The position numbers and the translations under genes are program-made. From assembly GCA_016934735.1 (NCBI GenBank), contig JAFGSG010000071.1, forward strand, positions 1 through 64,000: DNA of 64,000 nt, in the 5' to 3' direction. Of this stretch, positions 1 through 9,219 are shown one piece after another. Origin of the DNA: Spirochaetota bacterium (GTDB taxonomy: Bacteria; Spirochaetota; UBA4802; JAFGDQ01). Within the stretch, counting starts at the first letter, position 1. Every line of letters begins with the position of its first letter. The notes below the pieces were generated by a model. It made no database searches. It saw nothing but the letters and a program-made list of their open reading frames with translations, and was not told where the DNA came from.

Positions 1-1119
1 ACCTCCTGGTTTACTGTTGATGACTATGAACGCGAAGCAAAACAGACCATGAGATGGACGTCCGAAATAAAGAAAGGCATGCTTGTGCTGAACAGATTTC
101 CTTACTCCTTTGCAGTGCCTCCTTTTGTACTCGAGATCAGATGCAGGAGCCTGGGGGGCGTAATAGTGCCTGCCGGATATATGAGCTGGAATATGACATA
201 TCCGCGCACTCTTGAAATAATCAAGCGTCTCAAGGTTGAAGCGATCGGATGCCTTCCGAACGAAATGATTATGCTGGAAATGGTGGCGGACAAATGCGGC
301 TATGACTTAAAAAAAGATCTTGGATCAATAAAGCATGTTCTAACATCCGGCGCGATTGTTCCTCCGGCGCTGAAGGAATATATTGAGAGAAAGTGGGGTG
401 CTTCTGTAAGATCAGTCTACGGAAGTACTGAAACAGGCGGAATGGCTTCAACGTGCGCATATGGTAATCATCATCTCCATAGAAATGCTTTTATATTTGA
501 AATACTTGATCCGGAAACAAAGGAGCCTGTTAAACCGGGTGAAACAGGAGTGCTTGTGGTTACTTCATATTACAGAAAAGCAGCTCCGCTTTTCCGTTAT
601 TACACAAGAGATATCTGCAGGTTTATGACTGAACGATGTCCGTGCGGAGACCCCATCCCCACTATTGAGATTCTGGGCAGGATGGATGACGAGATTGCTT
701 TAAGCGGCAAAAAGGTCTATTCATTTAATCTTGAACAGTCAATACTTGAATTTACAAAACAATTTGACAGTGCTGTTTATTTCGTGATTGTTACAGACAG
801 AAGGCTGCATATACGTGTTGAGACGCATAATAATAAAAACAAAGCCTCGGATGAATCGATAACTGAGCTCAGTACAAAGCTGGGAGTGCCGCTTAAAGTT
901 CATATCTGCCCTAAAGGCGAACTTCTTGATGCCGGATTTCTTCTGCGCTCTCCGGAAGTCTACAAACCCGTATCTATATCGGACTGGCGCGTTGAGTCTA
1001 TTAGATGCACCACTCCTACTGAAGCGCTCATTAAATGGCCGCATGTGGGCTCCCAGGAATTTCTTGATATCATCCGTCGTTTTTTCAAGAATGCGCTTCA
1101 GCGGAGGATTTTAAAATGA
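1..1119 (+). CDS. PaaK-type adenylate-forming ligase, 5' truncated
   Basis: The reading frame is open from base 1, so the window holds only the C-terminal ~372 residues; family members are usually about 430. The ATP-loop (SGTT-like) region is outside the window. The family motif VRSVYGSTETGG is present, followed by the acidic/aromatic segment RYYTRDICRF and a CPCG zinc-knuckle-like element, all typical of phenylacetate-CoA ligase / coenzyme F390 synthetase-like enzymes, which activate a carboxylate as an acyl-AMP. The substrate cannot be read from the sequence. The following genes (ACP, ketosynthase) would fit an acyl-activating role in a fatty-acid-like pathway, but that is inference. A second gene of this family lies at 52882-54180. 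Confidence 0.8.
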   Translation, partial: TSWFTVDDYEREAKQTMRWTSEIKKGMLVLNRFPYSFAVPPFVLEIRCRSLGGVIVPAGYMSWNMTYPRTLEIIKRLKVEAIGCLPNEMIMLEMVADKCGYDLKKDLGSIKHVLTSGAIVPPALKEYIERKWGASVRSVYGSTETGGMASTCAYGNHHLHRNAFIFEILDPETKEPVKPGETGVLVVTSYYRKAAPLFRYYTRDICRFMTERCPCGDPIPTIEILGRMDDEIALSGKKVYSFNLEQSILEFTKQFDSAVYFVIVTDRRLHIRVETHNNKNKASDESITELSTKLGVPLKVHICPKGELLDAGFLLRSPEVYKPVSISDWRVESIRCTTPTEALIKWPHVGSQEFLDIIRRFFKNALQRRILK

Positions 1120-1184
1120 TCTATTGTACGACAGAGTACGCCTGATAATCCAGTACTGCAATTATTTAATGGAGTGTGCAGACT

Positions 1185-1829
1185 ATGAAATTACGCCTAA
1201 TTAATTTATTAAGTGTCATGATGATTTTATCTGCTGTATTGTTTCAGGGAACCTGCACCGGCGGAGAAATTAAGCACATAAAAACCAGCTATGGCGAACA
1301 ACAATCCGCGTCCGGAAAAATTCTGGTTGCATATGCTTCACTGGCAGGTTCGACAGCCGAAGTAGCGGATTTTATCGGCAGAATTTTATCTGATAATGGA
1401 GCTGTAGTTGACGTAAAACCTTTAAAGGAGGTCGGGGATCCGGCAGGATATAGTGCTGTTGTTCTGGGAAGCGCCATACGCAGGGGTAAGGTTTTGCAGG
1501 AAGTGATGGATTTTATAAAAGCTAATAAGCCCAAGCTTGAGAACATACCTGTTTCATATTTTATTGTATGCATGACTTTAAAAGAAAAGTCGGAAGAAAA
1601 TTATAAGAAAGCTGATGCTTACCTTGATCCTTTGCGCGCGGAAATAAAGCCAGTGGATTCAGGCCTGTTCGGCGGGAAAGTGGATTTTTCCAAACTTGAT
1701 TTCATGGAAGAAATGATCATTAAATATTTTATCAAGGAATCCGAAGGAGATTACAGGGACTGGGATGCAATAAAGACTTGGGCAATAGAACTTCTACCTA
1801 AATTAAGACAGGCTGAAAAAAATAATTAA
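1185..1829 (+). CDS. Exported flavodoxin-domain protein
   Basis: A hydrophobic leader (about residues 4-25) precedes a flavodoxin-like domain. The FMN phosphate-binding loop is seen as ILVAYASLAGSTAEVADFIG near residues 46-65, and later segments such as VVLGSAIRRGK fit the HemG/flavodoxin_5 subfamily. The length (214 residues) is that of a single flavodoxin domain plus a leader. A GTG nine bases upstream is in frame, but GGAG at 1171-1174 lies ten bases before the ATG at 1185, so the ATG is preferred. A leader on a flavodoxin is unusual because most are cytoplasmic; the Cys at the end of the leader lies in a poor lipobox (GTC), so lipidation is uncertain. Electron partner unknown. Confidence 0.75.
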   Translation: MKLRLINLLSVMMILSAVLFQGTCTGGEIKHIKTSYGEQQSASGKILVAYASLAGSTAEVADFIGRILSDNGAVVDVKPLKEVGDPAGYSAVVLGSAIRRGKVLQEVMDFIKANKPKLENIPVSYFIVCMTLKEKSEENYKKADAYLDPLRAEIKPVDSGLFGGKVDFSKLDFMEEMIIKYFIKESEGDYRDWDAIKTWAIELLPKLRQAEKNN

Positions 1830-1840
1830 AATTATTACAT

Positions 1841-2020
1841 GTTATCTCAAAAATAAGTTGTGCTCATAAATAAATTGAAATACATTACAAAATTTTCTGC
1901 GGGATCAGACCTTCCTGGTTAGTTTTGCATGTTTTAACGGCTTTTGCATCAGGTCTGAAAGGCGTCCTCAAAAATTTTGTAATGTATTTCAATTTATTAT
2001 ATAAAAATATAATTTTGAGT
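1841..2020. repeat. Dispersed repeat copy A: long inverted repeat
   Basis: Bases 1869-1896 and 1971-1998 are a perfect 28-bp inverted repeat. The arms continue imperfectly inward (TCAGACCT at 1905-1912 pairs with AGGTCTGA at 1951-1958), leaving a loop of about 38 bases. The outer ends carry GTTATCTCAAAA (1841-1852) and, inverted, a related AATTTTGAG (2011-2019). Each arm resembles the single-arm copy at 55627-55740. A short open frame across the right arm is a by-product of the repeat and not a gene. Confidence 0.7.
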
Positions 2021-2045
2021 TGGCTTCTATATATTATTCTACTTT

Positions 2046-3248
2046 TTATAAATGCACACCAGCGTATAATAAAATACCGAATTCGTAGAAAGACGTACTC
2101 TTTGAATCATTGTAAAGAGGCACGCTTCTGTTGAATTTTATTCTGGAAAACGTATAATAGGTGTCGTAGCCGATTGTAACCGGGAATCCCTCGTTAATGG
2201 CCACATGCAGTCCCAAACCGATCGTACCTGAATAACCTGTGAAGTCCGAGGTATACTGTGATTTATCAAAACCTGGCAGTCCCTGGCTTTGCCGTCCGTC
2301 CCGCAGTCCCGGCGCGGCGGTTAATTTGCCGCCGTGTATGTATCCTCCTAAAACATATGCCTTTACAATCATGTTGAAAAGACCGGTTCGGGGGCTGAAT
2401 ATAATATTCATTTCAGGGCCTGCATTCAGTGTTCTGTATTTTAAAAGCCGTCCGTCATAATCAGCGCTTCTTGGCAGCGAATCGTCATCTATGTCCTGCC
2501 AAATTTTTGAAAAAAGATATGTGGTTTTTAGACCAAATTTTATGCCTGTTACTGAAAAAGCGATCGTCTGAGGGTATTTAATCGAAGGGAACATTAAACA
2601 CAGTTCAAAGCCTCCGTGAATACCCGTATTGTATGTATAGTCATCCTCGTCATTGATTCCGGGATAAAGAGTAAAGTCATTCCTGTGGCTTTCATATGCG
2701 CTTTCTTCTTTTTGAAGGAGATTGCCATACATGGATGAAAAGCCTCCCAGAAAGCCGATTCTGAAATAGGAGTCAAGAAAGCCTCCGCTCCGGATAACAG
2801 GCTCTTCTGTTTGAGTTTCCAGCTCTGCGTCTGTAAGTGCTTCTGCCGGCAATTCGGAAATCTGCATCACTTTTCCGTTCGCATAAACTATTTTTATAAC
2901 ATTGTCACTCGGAACGACTGACTCCTGGTCTGTGTAATACATTACTGTGTCGCGGGTTGCTTTTATAACTGTGCCTTCAATTACTGATCCATCTTTTAAA
3001 AATATTTTATCCCTGCCTTTGATATCTGCTATCTGAACAACCTGGCCGTCATCATATTTAATTCTGAAAACATGTTCTCTCGGCACAATCAGAAAAGGTT
3101 TTCCTTCCTGGCTGTATTCAACATTTTTATCAGTAACCTGAATGATCTTTCCCCTGATTACGCTTAAATCATTCATGTAGATTTCGTCAGCAAAAGATAT
3201 GCCATAAAAAAAGCATAAGAATACTAAAATAGAAAATATAATTCTCAT
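2046..3248 (-). CDS. Exported protein, two N-terminal repeats and C-terminal beta-barrel-like domain
   Basis: A clear signal peptide (residues 1-20, ending ISFA) is followed by two tandem modules of about 50 residues: DEIYMNDLSVIRGKIIQV...REHVFRIKYDDGQVVQI and DKIFLKDGSVIEGTVIKA...SDNVIKIVYANGKVMQI. These resemble the strand-rich 'L-x-DGSVIxGxI' repeats found in exported proteins of spirochaetes and other Gram-negatives. From about residue 155 the sequence alternates aromatic/Gly-rich strands (GFLGGFSSMYGN, GYSGTIGLGLHVAI) and ends YEFGILLYAGVHL, which looks like an outer-membrane barrel C-terminus. Function unknown. It is divergent from the ACP gene and convergent with the flavodoxin gene, so probably transcribed alone. 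Confidence 0.7.
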   Translation of the reverse strand: MRIIFSILVFLCFFYGISFADEIYMNDLSVIRGKIIQVTDKNVEYSQEGKPFLIVPREHVFRIKYDDGQVVQIADIKGRDKIFLKDGSVIEGTVIKATRDTVMYYTDQESVVPSDNVIKIVYANGKVMQISELPAEALTDAELETQTEEPVIRSGGFLDSYFRIGFLGGFSSMYGNLLQKEESAYESHRNDFTLYPGINDEDDYTYNTGIHGGFELCLMFPSIKYPQTIAFSVTGIKFGLKTTYLFSKIWQDIDDDSLPRSADYDGRLLKYRTLNAGPEMNIIFSPRTGLFNMIVKAYVLGGYIHGGKLTAAPGLRDGRQSQGLPGFDKSQYTSDFTGYSGTIGLGLHVAINEGFPVTIGYDTYYTFSRIKFNRSVPLYNDSKSTSFYEFGILLYAGVHL

Positions 3249-3400
3249 AAAGCGCTCCTGAAATATTAAAAAACTATATGGCAGTATAGTATTAAATATT
3301 TTGTGAATAAATCAATTATTTTTTTAGGTGAAAAAAATGTTGACACTCCGGCACAATATTTAATTCATTATATAGTATAAATATTTTACAGGATAGTCAA

Positions 3401-3667
3401 ATGAATGATTTTATTTCCCAACTGAAAAAGAAAATAATTAAAACTCTTGATCTGGAAGATATTAAACCTGAGGACATAGGCGAAGATGACCGTCTCATCG
3501 GCGGCGATCTCGGGCTTGATTCTATAGATGCGCTTGAGCTTGTGATGATGATTGAAAGCGATTATGGCGTGAAGATCGACAACAAGGAATTGGGCGAAAA
3601 GGTTTTTTCATCCATAAAAGCTCTTGCGCAGTATATTACAAAATGCAGGCCGGAGTTGGCCAGTTGA
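3401..3667 (+). CDS. Acyl carrier protein
   Basis: An 88-residue acidic helical protein with the phosphopantetheine attachment motif LGLDSIDALELV; the Ser of DSID (about residue 47) is the modification site. It carries the growing acyl chain as a thioester for the ketosynthase encoded immediately downstream. The TGA stop overlaps a TTG start of that gene (bases 3664-3667), so the two are almost certainly translationally coupled. A TTGACA hexamer at 3340-3345 may be its -35 element, but no good -10 box sits at the right distance. It is probably a dedicated pathway ACP and not the housekeeping AcpP, because it lies with a non-standard ketosynthase and not with fabD/fabG. Confidence 0.88.
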   Translation: MNDFISQLKKKIIKTLDLEDIKPEDIGEDDRLIGGDLGLDSIDALELVMMIESDYGVKIDNKELGEKVFSSIKALAQYITKCRPELAS

Positions 3668-5826
3668 CAAAGACTCGGGTATTTGTTTCCGGCATTGGCA
3701 TAATAAGCCCGCTTGGTAATGGGCTTACAGAAACAAAGAACGCGATAAAATCCGGCCTTTCCGGTATCAAGCCTCTCTCGCTTTTTCCAGTCCCGAACGC
3801 TCCGCTGCCAGCGGGCGAAGTATCCTTTGCGCTCCCGGGAGATGTACCACGGACTCATGCTCTTGCCCTTGTTGCAGCTAACGAAGCTCTCAGAAATTTG
3901 CATATGCTTCCGGACGCAATTGTGCTTGGAAGCACCACAGGCGGAATGCCTCTAACGGAAACCCTTATTAAAGAAAAAAATTTCAATCCAGAGCTTTACA
4001 AATATCATGGAACAGGATCTGTTGCAGAATATGTAGCAGAAAAAATTAATTTTAAAGGTATCGTTTTAACTGTTTCAACAGCGTGTTCCTCTGGCGCTCT
4101 TGCAATTAAGCTAGCTCTTGAAATGCTTCGGACAGGCGCTGCAAAGTCCGTACTTGCAGGCGGAGCAGACGCTTTATGCAGGCTCACCTACCACGGTTTT
4201 AACTCTCTTCAGCTCATTGACCCTAAAGGGGCGCACCCGTTCGATATTGAGAGAAAAGGTATGTCTGTTGCTGAGGGCGCGGCCATGCTGCTTTTGTCTG
4301 CCGGCAATGATCCGCCACAGGGCGCACTTGCCGAGATTATCGGTGCGGGACTCTCATGCGACGCGTATCATCCTGCGAGCCCCCATCCCGAAGGCAAAGG
4401 CGCAGCAGAAGCGATGCGCGCAGCACTCGCTGATGCAGGGATTTTATCGGAAGATATTGATTATATAAATCTTCATGGCACAGGAACAATTGACAATGAC
4501 CTTTCCGAAGCAAAGGCTGTGCGTGCCGTATTCGGACAGAAAATGCCGCATCATTCATCAACTAAGGGCGCGTTCGGGCATTCGCTCGCAGCTTCTGGAG
4601 CAATAGAATCTGCTGTATCAGTTATCAGCATTATTGAGGGAATAGTGCCCGCAAATATTGGGTGTTCTGTTCCTGATCCTGCGCTTGGGCTTGAACCGGA
4701 AAAAATGGTTAAAAGAAATACTAAAGTAAAAGCCGTTCTATCCAATTCTTTCGGTTTCGGCGGCAATAATGCAGTGCTTGTAATAGGCAGGGCAAACGGA
4801 CAGATCCGCAAAGCGGTCAGTCGGGAACGAAAACCGTTTGTTGTTATTGCCAAAGCGTGCCTTACCGGAGCAGGCGATTTACGCGGGACATTCGAAGCAT
4901 TAAAGCAAACAGGTAACTGCGCCGGCAAGGTTGATATTGAACGGGCTGCAGAGATTCTTCCTAAAAACAGAATACGCCGTTTAAAACGCCTTCCTAAAAT
5001 GGTGTTAAATCTTGCTGAACAGGCAGTAAAAGCAGGCGGTGATCAAAAACCATCAGCAATATATTTCGGCACAGGCTGGGGTGCTCTTTCAGAGACATAC
5101 GACTTTCTGGATAAATTATTCGAGTCGGGTGAGCAGTTTCCGAGCCCGACTGATTTTATTGGGTCTGTGCACAACGCCCCTGCCGGGCAGGCTGCTATCT
5201 GGTACGGTGCTGAAGGAGCAAACGTTACTGCAACCGGAGGCGATTACTCATTCGAACAGGCGCTTGTCTGTGCGAGCCTTCTTTCGCGAGAGAAGGATGC
5301 GCCAATGATGCTCATAAGCGCTGACGAGCATCACGATATTTTATCAGGTGTTCTGGACAGATCAGTAAAAAGTGCTGAACCTTCGGATGGTGGAGCTGCG
5401 TTTCTGCTTAAGTGTCCGGGTGCTGACGCCGGTTTAAAAATTTTTCCGTCTTTTTTCGGATTCATGCAGAACAGCACTGAAATAATAGAATTGCTTGTGA
5501 ATACTCTTGGCGGATCTGAGAGAATATGCCGGTCATTCGGTGCTATATTTGCCGGAATTCCGGCCTGCGAAAGAAGCATAGGCAATGATCAGCTTGCTGA
5601 ACTGCAATCACTGCTTCCGGAAAAGATGCCTGTTATAGATTACCGGGCTTTTACAGGCGAGTTTGCATCTGCATCGGCTGTCGCCTGCGCAATAGCGCTT
5701 GAATGTGTTGAAAGCGGCCGGGTGCCTGCGTTCGGGCGCGCACCTGAGATCGGGCTTGACGGCAAAGGCATTCTAATGCTGGGCCTCGGCCGTTTCGCAA
5801 CAGCGGTCGAGATAATCTCTTCCTGA
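3664..5826 (+). CDS. Beta-ketoacyl-ACP synthase fused to a chain-length-factor-like domain
   Basis: Residues ~1-385 form a complete KAS I/II domain: active-site Cys in VSTACSSGAL (about C141), the catalytic His of LHGTGTIDND and the second His of KGAFGHSLAASGA are all present, as is the C-terminal SFGFGGNNAVLVI. After a short linker, residues ~395-720 form a second thiolase-like domain resembling the KS_N2/chain-length-factor family (RIRRLKRLPKMVLN, SVHNAPAGQAAIWYG), in which the active-site position reads ATGGDYSFEQ with no Cys. In aryl-polyene-type clusters such domains are usually separate genes. An ATG at 3643 is in frame, but GGAG at 3652-3655 places TTG 3664 at ideal spacing, overlapping the ACP stop. 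Likely elongates an unusual acyl chain on the upstream ACP. Confidence 0.85.
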   Translation: MTKTRVFVSGIGIISPLGNGLTETKNAIKSGLSGIKPLSLFPVPNAPLPAGEVSFALPGDVPRTHALALVAANEALRNLHMLPDAIVLGSTTGGMPLTETLIKEKNFNPELYKYHGTGSVAEYVAEKINFKGIVLTVSTACSSGALAIKLALEMLRTGAAKSVLAGGADALCRLTYHGFNSLQLIDPKGAHPFDIERKGMSVAEGAAMLLLSAGNDPPQGALAEIIGAGLSCDAYHPASPHPEGKGAAEAMRAALADAGILSEDIDYINLHGTGTIDNDLSEAKAVRAVFGQKMPHHSSTKGAFGHSLAASGAIESAVSVISIIEGIVPANIGCSVPDPALGLEPEKMVKRNTKVKAVLSNSFGFGGNNAVLVIGRANGQIRKAVSRERKPFVVIAKACLTGAGDLRGTFEALKQTGNCAGKVDIERAAEILPKNRIRRLKRLPKMVLNLAEQAVKAGGDQKPSAIYFGTGWGALSETYDFLDKLFESGEQFPSPTDFIGSVHNAPAGQAAIWYGAEGANVTATGGDYSFEQALVCASLLSREKDAPMMLISADEHHDILSGVLDRSVKSAEPSDGGAAFLLKCPGADAGLKIFPSFFGFMQNSTEIIELLVNTLGGSERICRSFGAIFAGIPACERSIGNDQLAELQSLLPEKMPVIDYRAFTGEFASASAVACAIALECVESGRVPAFGRAPEIGLDGKGILMLGLGRFATAVEIISS

Positions 5827-6047
5827 ATTTATTAAAACCACGACGCTTGAGCCTTGCTCCGGTTCAATAACATTAGAAGCTTACAGCGGGACGGATGTTT
5901 ATTGAATAATTTAATACGGTGTCAGATTTGCAATAATTTTAAAAAATTCATTTTATTTCTAAATTTTAATTGTTACAGTGAACTGCAAATTATGCAAAAA
6001 ATTATCAATACAATTCAATAATAATTTTTTTAAAAAAATTCGAAAAT
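5827..6047. other. AT-rich intergenic region, no gene seen
   Basis: No convincing reading frame or RNA. It includes a single GTTACA at 5972-5977 that may be an extra half-site of the tandem box at 6048-6064. Confidence 0.4.
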
Positions 6048-6064
6048 GTTACAATCTGTTACAA
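6048..6064 (+). promoter_or_regulatory. Tandem GTTACAA box, candidate response-regulator operator
   Basis: GTTACAA occurs at 6048-6054 and again at 6058-6064, exactly ten bases apart, which is one helical turn and the geometry of OmpR/CpxR-class binding sites. A TATACT hexamer at 6101-6106 could be the -10 box of the lipoprotein promoter; no -35 hexamer precedes it, as expected for an activated promoter. The regulator encoded at 6786-7463 is the natural candidate to bind here (inference). Confidence 0.45.
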
Positions 6065-6235
6065 TTCGTCAATAATTCCTAAATATCTATAATTTATTAT
6101 TATACTGAATGGTTCATGGTGAATAATTCATGTTTCAGAACTCAGAAGATGGATTTTTACTCTGCCTGAGGCTGGAGAAAGCAATTGTTCGCTGGAAACC
6201 AAAAAAATAAATTATACTATTAAAGGAGGGTAAAG

Positions 6236-6676
6236 ATGAAGAAAAAAAATCTTCTCATTACTTCAGTTTTAACATTGGCAGTTGTAACATTAGTTACAGC
6301 AGGGTGCGGGCGTTTTCACTATAATTCTCCCGAAAAAAGAGCGGATTACGTCGTTGATAAGATAAGCAGTGAGCTTGATCTTACGGATGAGCAGAAAAAT
6401 GAGCTTAATAAAATTAAACTCGAAGTGCTCGTAAAAATGAATAAAGCCAGGGAGAACAGAGGAGAAAATCTGGCAGAGGTGCAGGATCTGATAAAAAGTG
6501 ACCAGCTTACAAAATCCGATGTTGAAAAAGCGATCAGCAGGCATGAAGCAAAGAGAAACGAAATGAAGCCGTTTTTAATTGAAAAAATTGTTGAATTTCA
6601 TGCTCTGTTGACACCTGAGCAGAGAATAAAGGTTGCAGAAAAAATCGAAGAATTTCACAATAAATATCATAACTGA
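6236..6676 (+). CDS. Spy/CpxP-like periplasmic lipoprotein
   Basis: A lipoprotein signal peptide with lipobox VTAGC (Cys about residue 24) is followed by a wholly helical, charged domain. It carries two LTxxQ-type motifs, LTDEQK and LTPEQR, the signature of the Spy/CpxP family of periplasmic stress chaperones and regulators. The length (146 residues) fits. A strong AGGAGG-like site precedes the ATG. In enterobacteria CpxP dampens the CpxA sensor; here the next two genes encode an OmpR-class regulator and a CpxA-like kinase, so the three probably form one envelope-stress circuit with the lipoprotein as accessory and target. Confidence 0.82.
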   Translation: MKKKNLLITSVLTLAVVTLVTAGCGRFHYNSPEKRADYVVDKISSELDLTDEQKNELNKIKLEVLVKMNKARENRGENLAEVQDLIKSDQLTKSDVEKAISRHEAKRNEMKPFLIEKIVEFHALLTPEQRIKVAEKIEEFHNKYHN

Positions 6677-6785
6677 TATTTTATTACCGCCGGTTCCTGC
6701 TTGTTTATATTAAGATATAGATGAAACGGAACCGGTGTTTACAATAACCCTGACTGAAATTTATTAACCATTTAAATATGTGATC

Positions 6786-7463
6786 ATGAAAAATAAAATT
6801 CTGATAATTGATGATGATCAAAAATTGAATAAACTGCTTATAAATTATTTAGATAAATATAACTTTGAAGTTTTAACACGCACATCTCCTGAAAATGCTT
6901 TAACTGATATAAAGAATTTTCATCCTGAAATAATTATTTTGGACATAATGCTGCCGGTAATGAGCGGATTTGATGTCTGTAAACTAATACGGAAAGAGTA
7001 TTCTATTCCCATAATCATGCTCACGGCAAGAGGAGAGGTTACCGATAGAGTAGTCGGCCTGGAACTTGGAGCGGATGATTACCTGCCCAAGCCGTTTGAA
7101 CCGCGAGAACTTGTAGCAAGGATTCAGTCTGTAATCAGGCGTTCAAAACCGCAGATACATGATAGTGCAATATTCGGTGATCTTGAAATTAATTATAAAA
7201 AACACACTGCATTTCTGAACGGCCTTGAGCTGGAGCTTACCCACATGGAGTTTGAGATGCTAAGCATGTTTACAAAGAATCCGGGCATAGTTCTGGACAG
7301 AGATACAATATTTGAACATGTAAAGAGCCTGGATTCAGATACATTTGACAGATCAATAGATGTAATGATCAGCCGGCTCAGACAAAAATTAAATGATGAT
7401 CCGAAGAGGCCGCGATTTTTGAAAACTGTATGGGGTGCTGGTTATAAATTTATTGGTTCTTAG
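6786..7463 (+). CDS. OmpR/CpxR-family response regulator
   Basis: The N-terminal receiver domain has the acidic pair in IIDDDQKLN, the phospho-acceptor Asp in IIILDIMLPVMSG (about D53) and the conserved Lys in DDYLPKPFEPREL. The C-terminal winged helix (about residues 125-225) ends DPKRPRFLKTVWGAGYKFIGS, diagnostic of the OmpR class. A GTG six bases upstream is in frame; the ATG at 6786 is preferred, though no strong ribosome site precedes either. It is followed after about 40 bases by its kinase gene. Likely binds the tandem box upstream of the lipoprotein gene. Confidence 0.92.
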   Translation: MKNKILIIDDDQKLNKLLINYLDKYNFEVLTRTSPENALTDIKNFHPEIIILDIMLPVMSGFDVCKLIRKEYSIPIIMLTARGEVTDRVVGLELGADDYLPKPFEPRELVARIQSVIRRSKPQIHDSAIFGDLEINYKKHTAFLNGLELELTHMEFEMLSMFTKNPGIVLDRDTIFEHVKSLDSDTFDRSIDVMISRLRQKLNDDPKRPRFLKTVWGAGYKFIGS

Positions 7464-7505
7464 TTCTTTTTTTATAAATTTTTGTCCATATTGAAATAAT
7501 AAATT

Positions 7506-8822
7506 ATGAAAAACAACAATAGTCAGAAAGGCGGTTTGTTTCATAAGGTTACAAATTCAATTTTTACAAAATTACTGCTGATATTTTTAATCAGCGGTAT
7601 CATAATTTATTTTCTGCTGGGATTTTTTTTCCGCACACAGATATCAAACAGCCGGAAAGTTCCGTTTTACAATAATATTAAATTGTATTCGGATTATATA
7701 ATTAAAACTATCGGGTTTCCTCCGGATTTTAAAGAGGCAATGAATATTGCCGATAAGGCAGGACTTATAATAGAAATCCAGGGAAAGGATATTTCCTGGA
7801 TTTCAGATAAAATCGATTTAGACAGAAGGTATAACAGACATCTTATTCAGGTAGATGCGGATAGTGTCGGTTGGTACAGGGGCAGAGCTATATTCATTAC
7901 TGAACAGAGTGGGATTCAGTATACGTTTATAACTAAAAGCATAATTAATGAAGGTGCTGAAAATTCATTTTATTATTTGTTGATTGCAGTTTCTTTGGTG
8001 CTTATATTTACCTATTTAATGATAAGAAAAACGCTAAAACCGGTTAAAGACCTTTCACGCGGAGTCAGGGAAACAGCCAATGGAAATTTTTCCTACCGGA
8101 TCCCGGTTGTTAAAAATGATGAACTGGGCAGACTGTCCGAATCTTTTAATGAAATGAACTTAAGGATCGGTTCCATGATTGAAGCCAAGCATCAGCTGCT
8201 TCTTGATGTCAGTCATGAATTGAGGTCTCCTCTCACCCGTATTAAAGTTGCCCTTGAACTGATTGAAGAGTCTGATGAACGTAAAAGCATTGCTGAAGAT
8301 ATTGATAATCTCGAGCATATGATAGCCGAAATTCTCGAAAGCGAAAGCCTAAACTCAAGAAGGGGGGGATTAATTAAAGAACAGATAAACCTTTCTTTAT
8401 TCATAACAGATGTTTTGAAAGAATATGACCGGTATTCTTTAATTAATTATTCTTATGGAGAGTTTGAAGATATTGTTATAAACGCAGACAGGGACAGGCT
8501 CCATACAGTATTCAGAAATATTCTGGACAATGCATTAAAATATTCCGGAGGATCTGAAAAGCCGATAAAAATTCGATGCGGCTGCAAAGATAATTTTTAT
8601 ATTATTACAATAAAGGATTATGGAGCAGGCATTCCGGAGAAAGACCTCCCGTATATTTTTGAACCCTTTTATCGCGTTGATAATTCCCGGTCAAGAGAAA
8701 CCGGCGGTTATGGAATCGGACTTGCATTATGTAAAAAGATAATGGAAGCGCACAAAGGATCGATCAGTATTGAAAGCGGTTCCGGCTCAGGACTGACAGT
8801 TTTATTGAAATTTCCTGTTTGA
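7506..8822 (+). CDS. Sensor histidine kinase, CpxA-like
   Basis: Two membrane segments (about residues 20-43 and 157-176) flank a periplasmic sensor region of roughly 110 residues. They are followed by a HAMP linker (RKTLKPVKDLSRGVRETANG), a HisKA domain with the phospho-acceptor His in LLLDVSHELRSPLTRIK (about H236), and an HATPase_c domain with N box RNILDNALKYSGG, G1 DYGAGIPEKD, F box IFEPFYRVD and G2 GGYGIGLALCKKI. All catalytic motifs are intact. It is the cognate partner of the upstream regulator. The ligand is not predictable, but the lipoprotein gene suggests envelope or misfolded-protein stress. Confidence 0.92.
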   Translation: MKNNNSQKGGLFHKVTNSIFTKLLLIFLISGIIIYFLLGFFFRTQISNSRKVPFYNNIKLYSDYIIKTIGFPPDFKEAMNIADKAGLIIEIQGKDISWISDKIDLDRRYNRHLIQVDADSVGWYRGRAIFITEQSGIQYTFITKSIINEGAENSFYYLLIAVSLVLIFTYLMIRKTLKPVKDLSRGVRETANGNFSYRIPVVKNDELGRLSESFNEMNLRIGSMIEAKHQLLLDVSHELRSPLTRIKVALELIEESDERKSIAEDIDNLEHMIAEILESESLNSRRGGLIKEQINLSLFITDVLKEYDRYSLINYSYGEFEDIVINADRDRLHTVFRNILDNALKYSGGSEKPIKIRCGCKDNFYIITIKDYGAGIPEKDLPYIFEPFYRVDNSRSRETGGYGIGLALCKKIMEAHKGSISIESGSGSGLTVLLKFPV

Positions 8823-9025
8823 ATTTAAAAGTTAACTTGCACTAGATACTCATTAAGCATATCGGTTGATGTGTATTGAATATACATAATATAGAATCAA
8901 TTATATTTTCTTCCCGCCCATTAAGATTATCATTACATTAGATTGGAATTAAAATTATAAGTAAGTAATCGTTTGCTAAAAAAGAATTATTGCATATAAA
9001 ATTAAAATAATTTTATGAAATTTCA

Positions 9026-9054
9026 TTGACATAATGCTGAGTTTCCGGTAGTAT
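9026..9054 (+). promoter_or_regulatory. Sigma-70-like promoter of the Liv operon
   Basis: TTGACA (9026-9031), 17-base spacer, TAGTAT (9049-9054). It lies about 165 bases before the binding-protein gene, inside an otherwise featureless AT-rich gap of roughly 400 bases (8823-9219) in which I see no gene. Confidence 0.6.
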
Positions 9055-9219
9055 CTCAAAATTCAAACAATCCGGTAGATTTTAAATATTTAAGTCGCAA
9101 TTTATTAAAGGATTCTCTCTAAATTAAAAAAATAATAATCCTAACAGGCAAAATTATTAAAAACTGCAGTAATTATTTTCTGCTGTTTTAAATATTAAAT
9201 AATATTAGGAGGATGCAGG

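Noticed and set aside
1925..2134. Frame translating to a GLKGVLKNFVMYF-containing peptide, and a similar one at 55554-55775 on the minus strand
   Set aside because: Both are translations of the dispersed repeat, so the similarity is at DNA level and not evidence of a protein family.
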